Assembly (NCBI RefSeq): GCF_000183725.1
Contig: NC_014762.1
Coordinates: 2,170,001-2,234,000, forward strand
DNA: 64,000 bases
Reading direction: 5' to 3'
Source: Sulfuricurvum kujiense DSM 16994
GTDB taxonomy: Bacteria; Campylobacterota; Campylobacteria; Campylobacterales; Sulfurimonadaceae
The notes beneath the pieces were generated by a model. The model saw only the letters and a list, made by a program, of their open reading frames with translations, did not search any database and was not told the origin of the DNA. This document shows positions 46,324 to 55,208 of this stretch, piece by piece (the first letter of the stretch is position 1; each line of letters opens with the position of its first letter). A program made the translations under genes and the position numbers.

Positions 46324-47655
46324 TTGAAAAAAGTCGAACTTCTCTCGCCTGCGGGAAATCTTGAAAAACTCAAAATCGCTATCGATTACGGTGCGGACGC
46401 CGTATACGGGGGCGTAAGCCATTTTTCGCTCCGTATCCGCTCAGGTAAAGAGTTCGATCTGGAGAGCTTTAAAGAAGGGATCGACTACGCTCACGCACGA
46501 GGGCGAAAAGTCTACGTTACCATCAACGGTTTTCCCTTCAACTCCCAATTAAAATTACTCAAAGAACATATCGCGACGATGGCATCTTTACAACCCGATG
46601 CTTTTATCGTGGCGACTCCGGGTGTACTTAAACTGGCTCACCAAATCGCGCCGCATATCCCTCTGCATCTCTCAACACAGGCCAATGTTATGAACGTACT
46701 GGATGCGCAGGTTTATTACGACATGGGTGCGCGCCGCATCATCGCCGCACGCGAAATTTCACTCAAAGACCTAGGAGAGATCAAAAAAGAGCTTCCCGAT
46801 CTGGAGATTGAGGTATTTGTCCACGGATCGATGTGTTTTGCCTACAGCGGACGCTGTCTGATCTCGACCCTGCAAAGCGGACGCGTCCCGAACCGCGGAA
46901 GCTGTGCCAATGACTGCCGATTTCCGTATGAGATGTATGCCGCCAATCCTGAAACCGGGACGCTGTTCAAACTCGTCGAAGATGAGGGGATCGGAACCTA
47001 CATCATGAATTCCAAAGACCTCAATCTAGCATCCCATATCAAAGAGATTTTGGATGCGGGATGCATCGATTCACTGAAAATCGAGGGTCGTACTAAAGCC
47101 CCTTACTATGCCGCGGTCACCGCAAAAGTCTACCGCCGTGCCATCGATGATTATTATGAGGGAAAATTTGACGGCGAAGTTTACCAGCGGGAATTGAACA
47201 CAATGCAAAACCGCGGTTTTACCGATGCCTATCTCATTAACCGCCCTTTCGAAAAAAACGACACCCAAAATCTCGATTTTTCAATGATGATGGGGACACA
47301 CCAGGTAAGCGGGATTGTCGATGAAGACGGTCTGTTTTTTGAGTGTAAATATAAAACTTTCCCCGAAGATATAATGGAAATACTAACACCCGATGAATCG
47401 GTGCTTACGGAGGTGGATAACGAGATTGGGACTATCCGTAAAATTGAAGGGCAATGGACCATTGCATTTAAACAGCTTCTTGCTGAAAACGGCAAAGTAT
47501 GGGATCAGGTCCACAGCGGAAATCTTAACCGCTTTAAACTGCCCGCTGCACTGCCGGCATTTACTTTTTTCCGTATCCCTGCCACCGAGGACATGGGAAC
47601 GGTTAAATGTGATACACCCAAGGAGAAAAGTCCCTCCGGACTAGCTAACGCTTAG
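46324..47655 (+). CDS. U32-family protein (tRNA hydroxylation / peptidase family)
   Basis: A 443-aa member of the U32 family. The N-terminal MKKVELLSPAGNLEKLKIA and the Cys cluster YSGRCLISTLQSGR with SCANDCRFPY are the family signature. Related proteins (TrhP/RlhA) act in RNA hydroxylation rather than proteolysis, so the peptidase label is uncertain. The start is TTG at 46324; the only nearby ATG is out of frame. The last 12 or so residues are encoded by a repeat module (see 47627-47697), a late extension of the gene. Confidence 0.85.
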   Translation: MKKVELLSPAGNLEKLKIAIDYGADAVYGGVSHFSLRIRSGKEFDLESFKEGIDYAHARGRKVYVTINGFPFNSQLKLLKEHIATMASLQPDAFIVATPGVLKLAHQIAPHIPLHLSTQANVMNVLDAQVYYDMGARRIIAAREISLKDLGEIKKELPDLEIEVFVHGSMCFAYSGRCLISTLQSGRVPNRGSCANDCRFPYEMYAANPETGTLFKLVEDEGIGTYIMNSKDLNLASHIKEILDAGCIDSLKIEGRTKAPYYAAVTAKVYRRAIDDYYEGKFDGEVYQRELNTMQNRGFTDAYLINRPFEKNDTQNLDFSMMMGTHQVSGIVDEDGLFFECKYKTFPEDIMEILTPDESVLTEVDNEIGTIRKIEGQWTIAFKQLLAENGKVWDQVHSGNLNRFKLPAALPAFTFFRIPATEDMGTVKCDTPKEKSPSGLANA

Positions 47656-47697
47656 TTCTTTTCAACAGAGAACTCACGCGCATGTATGCGCTTTTTT
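47627..47697 (+). terminator. Repeat-derived terminator (module C) overlapping the U32 C-terminus
   Basis: Starts inside the coding end of the U32 gene. AGTTCT/AGAACT is the first hairpin (47654-47674). GCGCAT-gt-ATGCGC followed by TTTTTT (47678-47697) is a good intrinsic terminator. The order and spacing match 2931-3018. Confidence 0.75.
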
Positions 47698-47727
47698 CAA
47701 TCTTAACCAAATCACAGGAGACAATGT

Positions 47728-48222
47728 ATGAAATTCGTATCAATCATTATGGGGAGCAAAAGCGATTTCGATGTTATGAAATCGTGCTCACAAACACTTG
47801 AAGAGTTTGGTGTTCAATATGAACTGATCATCTCATCAGCTCACCGAAGTCCGGAACGTACCAAAGACTATATTGCAAAAGCCGAAGCCAAAGGGGCGCA
47901 GGTCTTTATCGCGGCAGCCGGAATGGCGGCACATTTGGCGGGTGTATTATCCTCTAAAACCGTCAAACCGATCATTGGTGTTCCGATGAGTGCATCCGCT
48001 CTCAACGGTATCGATGCACTCCTCTCTACCGTACAGATGCCCGCGGGTATGCCGGTCGCGACCGTCGCCATCGGTAAAGCCGGAGCGATCAATTCTGCCT
48101 ATCTTGCAATGCAAATCCTTGCATTGAACAATGAAGAGCTAAGTATGAAGCTCCAAGAGGACCGTATCGCAAAAGCAAAAAAAGTGGAAATGGATTCACT
48201 AGAAATTGAGACAATTTTATAA
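47728..48222 (+). CDS. purE: N5-carboxyaminoimidazole ribonucleotide mutase
   Basis: Class I PurE of purine synthesis, 164 aa. IMGSKSDFDVM and SSAHRSPERT are the substrate-binding loops, and AAAGMAAHLAGV is the third motif. The C-terminus is about typical for the class. A repeat-derived terminator precedes it, so it has its own promoter or depends on read-through. Confidence 0.96.
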   Translation: MKFVSIIMGSKSDFDVMKSCSQTLEEFGVQYELIISSAHRSPERTKDYIAKAEAKGAQVFIAAAGMAAHLAGVLSSKTVKPIIGVPMSASALNGIDALLSTVQMPAGMPVATVAIGKAGAINSAYLAMQILALNNEELSMKLQEDRIAKAKKVEMDSLEIETIL

Positions 48223-48229
48223 GTTTTGC

Positions 48230-48235
48230 TATAAT
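48230..48235 (+). promoter_or_regulatory. -10 element for the DUF3972 gene
   Basis: TTGCTATAATG, an extended -10, 8 nt past the purE stop and 25 nt upstream of the ATG at 48261. The leader is therefore very short. Confidence 0.6.
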
Positions 48236-48260
48236 GTTTAAAATTTGAAGGCGGTGGAAG

Positions 48261-48734
48261 ATGCAAGGGTGGATGAGTATTGATGACTACGCTCAAATGA
48301 CAAACATGGATCGCAGTGCTGTTGAAGCCTTAATCGTACGTGGAAAGCTCACTACTCTCATCGAAGACGGAGAAGTTATCATCGATCCCGGTCAAGGGAT
48401 GGAAGGTATCGTCCCCGCAACCTTGCAAGAGCTTAGTGCATCCGAAGCGGATGTCACACTGGGTGCTAATTTTGTTGAAAAAACAATCGGTACCATCATC
48501 AACCTTCATGAAAAAGTGCTGGTTGCCAAAGAAGAGACCATTGAATCAATCAAAAATGAGAACGAATTTCTCAAAGAAGCCCTTGCATCACTTCAAGAGC
48601 TTTACGAAGAAGATCGAAATACCATTGCTACCCTTACCGAACAGCTCAAACTTTCGCAACAGGAAGTTGAATTCATGCGCCGTAAATACAAACTGATGTG
48701 GGGCAAAGTCATCGACGATCACGCATCACAATGA
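48261..48734 (+). CDS. DUF3972 protein
   Basis: A 157-aa protein of a family (DUF3972) confined to Campylobacterota. The N-terminus (SIDDYAQMTNMDRSAVEALIVRGKL) looks like a winged-helix or MerR-type DNA-binding start. The second half is a long coiled coil (about 75-145). The function is unknown; I infer a DNA-binding or scaffold role only from the shape. The stop overlaps the DUF89 start by 4 nt. Confidence 0.75.
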   Translation: MQGWMSIDDYAQMTNMDRSAVEALIVRGKLTTLIEDGEVIIDPGQGMEGIVPATLQELSASEADVTLGANFVEKTIGTIINLHEKVLVAKEETIESIKNENEFLKEALASLQELYEEDRNTIATLTEQLKLSQQEVEFMRRKYKLMWGKVIDDHASQ

Positions 48735-49588
48735 CCATACAGCAAGAATGTATCGGGTGCATCGTTGCCCAAAGTCACCGAGTTTGCGAGGCAATTCATG
48801 CCGATGCGGCGCTCAAAGAAAAAATTGTCAACCACGTCGAAACTGCACTTCAAAATGCCGATTTTACCCTTTCCCCTCCCGTAGTCGCCGCACCGCTGTA
48901 TGAAAAAATGGCAGAATTTGCCCGAACGGATGATTTATACAAAGAGCAAAAACAACATGCGACTCTTCAAGCTAAAACCTACATCCCTTTTTTGAAAGAA
49001 ACAATCCAGAACAGTGATGATCCGTTTATAGCTGCTCTTAAAACAGCGGTAGTAGGGAATGTTATCGATCTCGCCGCAGAGGTCAGTTTCGATCTTCATG
49101 ACGCCATCTCTTCCGTATTCACCATACCGTTTGGACATAATGATTCCGAGGTGTTGCGACACACCCTAGATAGTGCGAATACACTGCTTTATATCGGTGA
49201 CAATGCGGGAGAACATATCTTCGATGCACTCACCATCGAGTCGCTCCAAAACCTTTATCCTCAACTCTCAATCACCTATGCGGTGCGGGGAAATCCGATT
49301 ATCAACGATGTGACATTAAGCGAAGCCGGCGAAGCGGGAATCGAAAAAATTTGCTCTGTGATGGACAGCGGTGTTCCTACACCCGGATTTGTCTATGACC
49401 TCGCCTCGGAAGAAGCAAAAAGAGTGTTTGATACCGTTGACATCGTGTTAGCCAAAGGGATGGGAAATTACGAGTGCATGACGCCTCAACAACGGAATAA
49501 AATCTGCTTTTTACTGAAAGTCAAATGCTCTGTCGTCGCGCGCTCACTCAATCGTGAAATAGGAGATATCGTCTGTAAATTCTCCTAA
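48731..49588 (+). CDS. DUF89 / ARMT1-like metal-dependent phosphatase
   Basis: A 285-aa member of the DUF89 family, a metal-dependent phosphatase fold. N-terminal CIGC is at residues 8-11, and GDNAGEHIFDAL and VRGNPIINDVT are the metal and phosphate motifs. GMGNYECM is a further family motif. A damaged-metabolite phosphatase role is likely from the family. ATG at 48731 overlaps the preceding gene by 4 nt. It ends 4 nt inside the convergent GGDEF gene. Confidence 0.82.
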   Translation: MTIQQECIGCIVAQSHRVCEAIHADAALKEKIVNHVETALQNADFTLSPPVVAAPLYEKMAEFARTDDLYKEQKQHATLQAKTYIPFLKETIQNSDDPFIAALKTAVVGNVIDLAAEVSFDLHDAISSVFTIPFGHNDSEVLRHTLDSANTLLYIGDNAGEHIFDALTIESLQNLYPQLSITYAVRGNPIINDVTLSEAGEAGIEKICSVMDSGVPTPGFVYDLASEEAKRVFDTVDIVLAKGMGNYECMTPQQRNKICFLLKVKCSVVARSLNREIGDIVCKFS

Positions 49589-51849
49589 GCCAGACAAACT
49601 CGGTTCCGACCCTCTTCTTTTGCACGGTACAAGGCACTATCGGCACGCCCTACAATGTTTTCGATACGATCCCCTTCCCGGCTTTCACTGATCCCGAAAC
49701 TGCATGTCATCGTATGGATGTAAGGGAAATCGTTTCGCTCGATAACCGACTGAATTTTTTCGGCCAGCTGTTTCCCCCCCTCGCTAGTCGTTTCGGGACA
49801 AATAATCATAAACTCTTCCCCCCCCCATCGTCCCACCATATCGATACTGCGGATATTGTCACTCAATATTTTGGAAATATTGACCAATGTTTTATCCCCG
49901 ATCAAATGGCCGTAGGTATCATTCACCCGTTTAAAATAATCCAAGTCAATAATAATGACCGAAAAATGGCGCCCCGTACGCTGATAAAACTGATGACATT
50001 CGGCTAATTTTTCATCCAGACGGATTCGGTTTACCAGCCCTGTCAATGGATCGGTCGTAGCCATTTTCAAAAGCCGTTTATGGTATTTCCCCATCTCAAA
50101 CTGCCGATAGATAAAAATGGAAATTATGAATAAAGCACCCACTGTAATACCGTATACCCATCCATAATCGACCCGATCTTCATAGGTAATCGCAATATAG
50201 CGGTTCAAAATTCTCTGGCGTTCTGCCGGCGTAATCGAATCGATCGCTTTATCTACAACGGTTTTGAGTTCCGGATAATCGTTTCGTATCATCATCCGAA
50301 CGTCAAAGACAAACTCAGTTGTTCCAGAAATTTTTAGATCAATATGATGATCGGCATTAATGAGATAAGCAACAACGGGGAGGATATCAACGACAGCGTC
50401 GACGCGATCCGAACTTAGCAATTTCAGGGCTTCACGTGTATCTTCTGTGCTGACAATGGTTATATTCGGATATTTCGATGCAATCGCTTCCTCAAAGCTA
50501 TACCCTTTGCCGATGGCTACCCGCTTCCCATTAAGCGCCTCTAACCCCGGAAGAAAATCGATAGTTTTATTAGTGACGATGACATTCGGAAAAGAGGCGT
50601 ACGGTTTTGAAAACAGAGCATACGGCTCTTTGTCTTTCGAGAGTGATGTGCCTAATGTAATATCGGCCGATTTGGTTTTAATCGCATCCAAAACGGCTGC
50701 CCATGTCGGCGAAGAAATATATGAACTCTTCATACCGGTTCGTTCTACGATCAATTGCCAAAAATCAATCGCAATCCCCTGAAGCTTCGTACCGTTGCTT
50801 TCTGTACTAAAATTAAAAGGGGGCCATGCCGCTGTCGAAGTGTAGCGGATAGTGTTCATATGTAAAAATGAACGTTCGTCAACTCTCATGGGTACCGTTT
50901 GGCGTGAATTATCGTTATACACGAATCCCTCCAGACGTTTGTCGTTTTGAGGCAATCCCATAACCCGGTAAATATCCGATATTCGATAAAATTTATCAAC
51001 TGCCATCGAACCCAACGGGCTGTTACCGCGATACGCCAACTCTTTTAGCACCTGCCCCTCATAAATGAGACTCTCCAACGATTTGTTTTGAGCGTTGTAA
51101 CGTTCACGGATCATCTGTGCCGTTTCAGGTATGTGTTCAAAAGCGTATTCCCACCCTTTTAATGTCGCATCCACAAATGCGCGTACCCGTTTGGGGTGAT
51201 TACGGACTTCAGTTTCTGACGTAAACAAAATATCGCTGTAAAAATCAAATCCATACGCTTCGGGATTAATGGCATTCGTCTCAATCCCATGTTCTTTGAG
51301 AACAAACGGCTCATTGGAAATATAACAGGCCATGACATCCGTTTTACCGTTGGCGATATCAAGGGGATTATAACTGTGTTCCAAAAACTTTATTTTATCT
51401 ATTCCGATATTTTGCGAATTGAGCATGGCGCGAATCGTAATCGTATCCTGGAAATCTTTGGTCATCATGATCCGCTTGCCGATCAAATCATGCGGAGTTT
51501 GAATATCAGAAGATTTTTTTGAGAGAAGAACAAAGGGGGAACTTTGAAAAATTGCGGCTAAAGCAACAATATCTTTCCCTTCCATCCGATCGACCAAAAG
51601 TGAAGAGCGCCCGATCCCGTACGTGCTTCTTCCGGATATTACCTCATCAACGGCAAGTTTTTTGGGATCGAACTTTTGAATGGTGACATCCAGTCCGGCA
51701 TCTTTGTAAAACCCTTTCTCTTTGGCAATATAATATCCGGCAAATTGAAACTGATCCGCCCACTGCAATTTGACGGAAACTTTCTCCATCGGAAACTGGG
51801 CGTAAAGAGCCGTGAAGCATAAAAATAACAAAATAAAATAGTGCTTCAT
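49585..51849 (-). CDS. Membrane sensor with NMT1 and SBP domains and a GGDEF diguanylate cyclase
   Basis: A 754-aa protein. Signal peptide, then an NMT1/THI5-like solute-binding domain (about 20-300), a second periplasmic SBP_bac_3-like domain (about 325-555), one membrane helix (564-581) and a C-terminal GGDEF domain. The active-site motif is GGEEF at 676-680. RSID at 667-670 is the RxxD inhibitory site, five residues upstream, so product inhibition by c-di-GMP is likely. The two stacked ligand domains suggest it senses a small nutrient, perhaps a pyrimidine or amino acid. It is alone and divergent from glyQ. Confidence 0.9.
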   Translation of the reverse strand: MKHYFILLFLCFTALYAQFPMEKVSVKLQWADQFQFAGYYIAKEKGFYKDAGLDVTIQKFDPKKLAVDEVISGRSTYGIGRSSLLVDRMEGKDIVALAAIFQSSPFVLLSKKSSDIQTPHDLIGKRIMMTKDFQDTITIRAMLNSQNIGIDKIKFLEHSYNPLDIANGKTDVMACYISNEPFVLKEHGIETNAINPEAYGFDFYSDILFTSETEVRNHPKRVRAFVDATLKGWEYAFEHIPETAQMIRERYNAQNKSLESLIYEGQVLKELAYRGNSPLGSMAVDKFYRISDIYRVMGLPQNDKRLEGFVYNDNSRQTVPMRVDERSFLHMNTIRYTSTAAWPPFNFSTESNGTKLQGIAIDFWQLIVERTGMKSSYISSPTWAAVLDAIKTKSADITLGTSLSKDKEPYALFSKPYASFPNVIVTNKTIDFLPGLEALNGKRVAIGKGYSFEEAIASKYPNITIVSTEDTREALKLLSSDRVDAVVDILPVVAYLINADHHIDLKISGTTEFVFDVRMMIRNDYPELKTVVDKAIDSITPAERQRILNRYIAITYEDRVDYGWVYGITVGALFIISIFIYRQFEMGKYHKRLLKMATTDPLTGLVNRIRLDEKLAECHQFYQRTGRHFSVIIIDLDYFKRVNDTYGHLIGDKTLVNISKILSDNIRSIDMVGRWGGEEFMIICPETTSEGGKQLAEKIQSVIERNDFPYIHTMTCSFGISESREGDRIENIVGRADSALYRAKEEGRNRVCLA

Positions 51850-51921
51850 TTTTTTCCTCTATTAATTCCTCTTATAATAGAATGCTTTCCTTTAAGAAAC
51901 CCTTTGGATGAGGCTTTTTGG

Positions 51922-51927
51922 TATAAT
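51922..51927 (+). promoter_or_regulatory. -10 element for glyQ
   Basis: TATAAT in GGTATAATAAC, 26 nt upstream of the ATG at 51954. Confidence 0.6.
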
Positions 51928-51953
51928 AACGCAATTTATTAGATGGGACAGTT

Positions 51954-52835
51954 ATGATTACGTTTGGTGACATGCTTTTAAAACTTCAACAATTTTGGAA
52001 TGATCAAGGGTGCGCAATCGTACAGCCTTACGATATAGCCGCGGGGGCGGGAACCTTTCATCCTGCTACCTTTCTGCGCTCACTCGATTCACAGCCGTGG
52101 TCGGTCGCCTATGTTGCACCGAGCCGCCGTCCGACAGACGGCCGCTACGGTGAAAATCCAAACCGTTTGGGAAGCTATTATCAGTTTCAGGTGCTCATTA
52201 AACCGAGCCCTGAAAATATCCAAGAGCTTTATCTCAAAAGTCTCGAATACCTGGGGCTCAATCTGAAAGACCACGATATCCGTTTTGTCGAAGACAACTG
52301 GGAATCTCCGACTCTCGGTGCCTGGGGGCTTGGATGGGAAGTATGGCTAAACGGGATGGAAGTGACCCAGTTTACCTATTTTCAGCAGGTCGGCGGCGTC
52401 AGCTGCGATCCCGTAGCCGTTGAGATCACCTACGGAACGGAACGTCTTGCAATGTATCTTCAGGGAGTTGATACTGTATTTGATATCGTGTGGAGCGAAA
52501 ACAAATTCGGCAAAACCCTTTATCGAGATATTCATAAAGAGGGTGAGATCGAGTTTAGCAAGTACAACTTCGAAATTGCCGATACCGCGATGCTCTTTGC
52601 CGAATTCGAAGCCAAAGCAGCCGAATGCAAACGCTGCCTTGACGCCGAGCTTCCCCTTCCGGCATACGATCTGTGCATGATGGCGTCTCACACGTTTAAT
52701 ACTCTTGATGCACGCAAAGCGATCTCGGTCACCGAACGGGCAAACTATATCCTAAAAATTCGAGAGTTGGCCAAAGGCTGTGCGGAACTCTATAAATCAC
52801 AAGAAGAGGCAAGAAACCTCCGCGTCAAAGCATAA
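51954..52835 (+). CDS. glyQ: Glycyl-tRNA synthetase alpha subunit
   Basis: Class IIc glycyl-tRNA synthetase alpha chain of 293 aa. [18 protein letters not shown] opens the protein, and [21 protein letters not shown] is the class II motif 2 region. The partner beta chain GlyS is not next to it, as in other Campylobacterota. A perfect 9-bp palindrome hairpin follows the stop. Confidence 0.97.
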   Translation: MITFGDMLLKLQQFWNDQGCAIVQPYDIAAGAGTFHPATFLRSLDSQPWSVAYVAPSRRPTDGRYGENPNRLGSYYQFQVLIKPSPENIQELYLKSLEYLGLNLKDHDIRFVEDNWESPTLGAWGLGWEVWLNGMEVTQFTYFQQVGGVSCDPVAVEITYGTERLAMYLQGVDTVFDIVWSENKFGKTLYRDIHKEGEIEFSKYNFEIADTAMLFAEFEAKAAECKRCLDAELPLPAYDLCMMASHTFNTLDARKAISVTERANYILKIRELAKGCAELYKSQEEARNLRVKA

Positions 52836-52837
52836 CA

Positions 52838-52857
52838 ATGACACCTTCAGGTGTCAT
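52838..52857 (+). terminator. Hairpin after glyQ
   Basis: ATGACACCT-tc-AGGTGTCAT, a 9-bp perfect stem just past the stop codon, without a T-run. It may be a weak or Rho-assisted terminator. Confidence 0.5.
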
Positions 52858-52896
52858 AAAACCACTCTTCACATAAATTTCCGCTAAAATCCTCTC

Positions 52897-55137
52897 ATGC
52901 AAATACTCATCGGCCAAATCGATCGAATCATTTACCAAAACAACGGCTTTTTTATCGCCGTCCTTAAAAGCGGCGATAAAATCAGCGCCCATTATTACGA
53001 AAGTGACGTCGATCATCTCGCAAACGCCGCAGTCACTCTCAAAGGCTCATGGGAAGAACATCGCCAACACGGGCGGACATTTAAAGCCCATACGCTGATC
53101 GTTAACCAAAACGAACTCTTCTTTTTTCTTAATCGTGTCGTCAAGGGATTTACCAAAAAGCTTACGGCCGAATTGATTGAGAAATACGGTACCGACGGAC
53201 TCATCGAGATTTTAGACAACGATATTGAGCGTCTAATGGAGATTAAAGGGATGAATGAGAAACGTCTCCTTAAGCTCTCGGACGGATGGAAACAGTTTCG
53301 CTCGATGCGTCTGCTCGGAGAGTTTCTAGCCCCTTTCGGCGTTACCCCCGCTTTGCTTCGACTGATCGCAGGAGCAATGAAAGAGATCAAAAATCCTATC
53401 GAAGCGATCAAACATAATCCCTACGGATTGATGCGTATCAATGGCATAGGATTTAAAAAAGCCGATGAGATAGCTTTGAATATGGGATTACAAAGCGATG
53501 ACGAACGTCGTATCCAAGCGGCGATGGAATATACTCTCAGCGAATACTGCGAACAAGAGGGGAACAGCTGTATCGAACGGGGGGCACTGTTTAACAAACT
53601 CGATCTGCTCGTATCCCTTGGAGAACATTCCAAATACGGCGAAGCTCTGGAAGATCGTCTCCGTGAAGGGAGCATCACGCTCCTACCTAGTGCAAAACTC
53701 TCCCCTACCCGAATTTATGAGGCCGAATTGCTTTTATTAAACGAATTCAGAGGGCGGGGGAAAACTAAGAATGACCCCTTAACCGGTGATCTGGAATCGT
53801 TCTTAAAAACCCATTCGCTGAATCTTGGAGAACAGCAGCTTAGTGCACTGGAACTGATCAATCAGGGGAGCGGATTGATTTTTCTTGTCGGATATGCGGG
53901 GACGGGAAAAAGTACGACCGCCAAAGCGCTTCTTGATCTTTTGGCGACACGTCATGAGCCGAGTCTCATCATGACGTGTGCCCTGAGCGGTATCGCATCT
54001 CAGCGCATTCGTGAACGCAGCGGCTATCAAAGTGCGACGATCCAAAGCCTGCTGGTCAAATTCGAATCTCACGACACGCTTCCTTATCAGGTGATTTTGA
54101 TTGATGAGGCCTCTATGATCAATTCAACCCTCTTTGCACGTCTCATGGCGAAAATTGAGCGTTCCGCAACCGTCATTATCGTCGGCGACGATGCACAGCT
54201 CCCCCCTATCGGAGCCGGAAGCCCCTTAAGCGATGCGATTGCATTGAATCTCGCCCCTGCCGTTATGCTGACTCAGATTTACCGCCAAAGAGAGGGACAA
54301 GCGATAGCACTTATCGCCAATGACGTCCGGCAAGGTATTATTCCCCCCTACCAAAAAGAGTATGAAGATTTTACCTTTATCCCGGTAGAGCTCTCCAACC
54401 GCCATGCCCTCAAACGCTCTTTGAGCGATGCGGAGTTCGATGATGCGATCCACATCCAAAACAACAATCTCCTAGCCGCTATCGCCGAAGTGACGCTGAA
54501 ATATCTCCCCCATTCACGTGAAAAGCTCCAAACCAAACAGATACGGGAATACCTAAACGCCTTTCAGGTGATCTCTCCGATGCGCGGCAATACACTCGGA
54601 GTCGATAATCTCAATATTCTCCTTCAAGAGTATTTCAACCCCAACGCGAAAAAAAAGATCAAAACATTCAAAGGTGAATTTCGGCTCCACGATAAAGTGG
54701 TTCATATTAAAAACGAAAATATCCTCTCCTACACACCCGAAGAGTTTAAAGAGGGAATCGAACCGAGTGAACGGCGAATTTTTAACGGTATGTGCGGGCT
54801 CGTATTTCGGCTCGATGAAGATGAGGAACTCTGTTATGTCTTCTACCCCAATGAAGAGTTGATCGTACAGTACAAGTATGAGCAAATCAGCGATTACCTC
54901 AATCTCTCATATGCTCTGAGCGTTCATAAAGTACAGGGAATGGAGTATGAGCGTGTCGTAATGGTTATGAGTTTTTCACACCATATAATGCTTAATACCA
55001 AACTCCTCTATACGGCACTTACACGTGCAAAAGGGCATTGTATCCTTGTAGGAGAAGGTGGAGCATTTGAGTCGGCATGCAGACGCTTGGAACATACCAA
55101 ACGTACAACCGTAATGCAGGAATTGCGAACTAACTAA
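52897..55137 (+). CDS. RecD2-like ATP-dependent DNA helicase
   Basis: A 746-aa superfamily 1B helicase of the RecD2 type, which lacks RecBC partners. The N-terminal OB-like and helix-hairpin-helix regions (about 1-220) are followed by Walker A GYAGTGKST at 332-340, LIDEASM (Walker B) and GDDAQLPPIG. The C-terminal SALSVHKVQGMEYERV and TALTRAKGHCILVG are motifs V and VI. The length is close to Deinococcus RecD2 (about 715). The stop lies inside a 37-bp palindrome. Confidence 0.92.
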   Translation: MQILIGQIDRIIYQNNGFFIAVLKSGDKISAHYYESDVDHLANAAVTLKGSWEEHRQHGRTFKAHTLIVNQNELFFFLNRVVKGFTKKLTAELIEKYGTDGLIEILDNDIERLMEIKGMNEKRLLKLSDGWKQFRSMRLLGEFLAPFGVTPALLRLIAGAMKEIKNPIEAIKHNPYGLMRINGIGFKKADEIALNMGLQSDDERRIQAAMEYTLSEYCEQEGNSCIERGALFNKLDLLVSLGEHSKYGEALEDRLREGSITLLPSAKLSPTRIYEAELLLLNEFRGRGKTKNDPLTGDLESFLKTHSLNLGEQQLSALELINQGSGLIFLVGYAGTGKSTTAKALLDLLATRHEPSLIMTCALSGIASQRIRERSGYQSATIQSLLVKFESHDTLPYQVILIDEASMINSTLFARLMAKIERSATVIIVGDDAQLPPIGAGSPLSDAIALNLAPAVMLTQIYRQREGQAIALIANDVRQGIIPPYQKEYEDFTFIPVELSNRHALKRSLSDAEFDDAIHIQNNNLLAAIAEVTLKYLPHSREKLQTKQIREYLNAFQVISPMRGNTLGVDNLNILLQEYFNPNAKKKIKTFKGEFRLHDKVVHIKNENILSYTPEEFKEGIEPSERRIFNGMCGLVFRLDEDEELCYVFYPNEELIVQYKYEQISDYLNLSYALSVHKVQGMEYERVVMVMSFSHHIMLNTKLLYTALTRAKGHCILVGEGGAFESACRRLEHTKRTTVMQELRTN

Positions 55138-55164
55138 AGGAAAAAGTTTTTCCTTTAGTTAGTT
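55128..55164. terminator. Perfect 18-bp inverted repeat over the recD2 stop codon
   Basis: The two arms, 55128-55145 and 55147-55164, are exact reverse complements around one base (G55146). The right arm holds TTTTT. It works as a terminator for either direction and could also extrude as a cruciform. It is right in front of the peroxidase -10 box. Confidence 0.75.
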
Positions 55165-55168
55165 CTGC

Positions 55169-55174
55169 TACAAT
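55169..55174 (+). promoter_or_regulatory. -10 element for the diheme peroxidase gene
   Basis: TGCTACAAT, an extended -10, 34 nt upstream of the ATG at 55209. A run of AAGG precedes the start. Confidence 0.5.
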
Positions 55175-55208
55175 TTCAATTCTAATCCATATATCACAAG
55201 GATTCACC

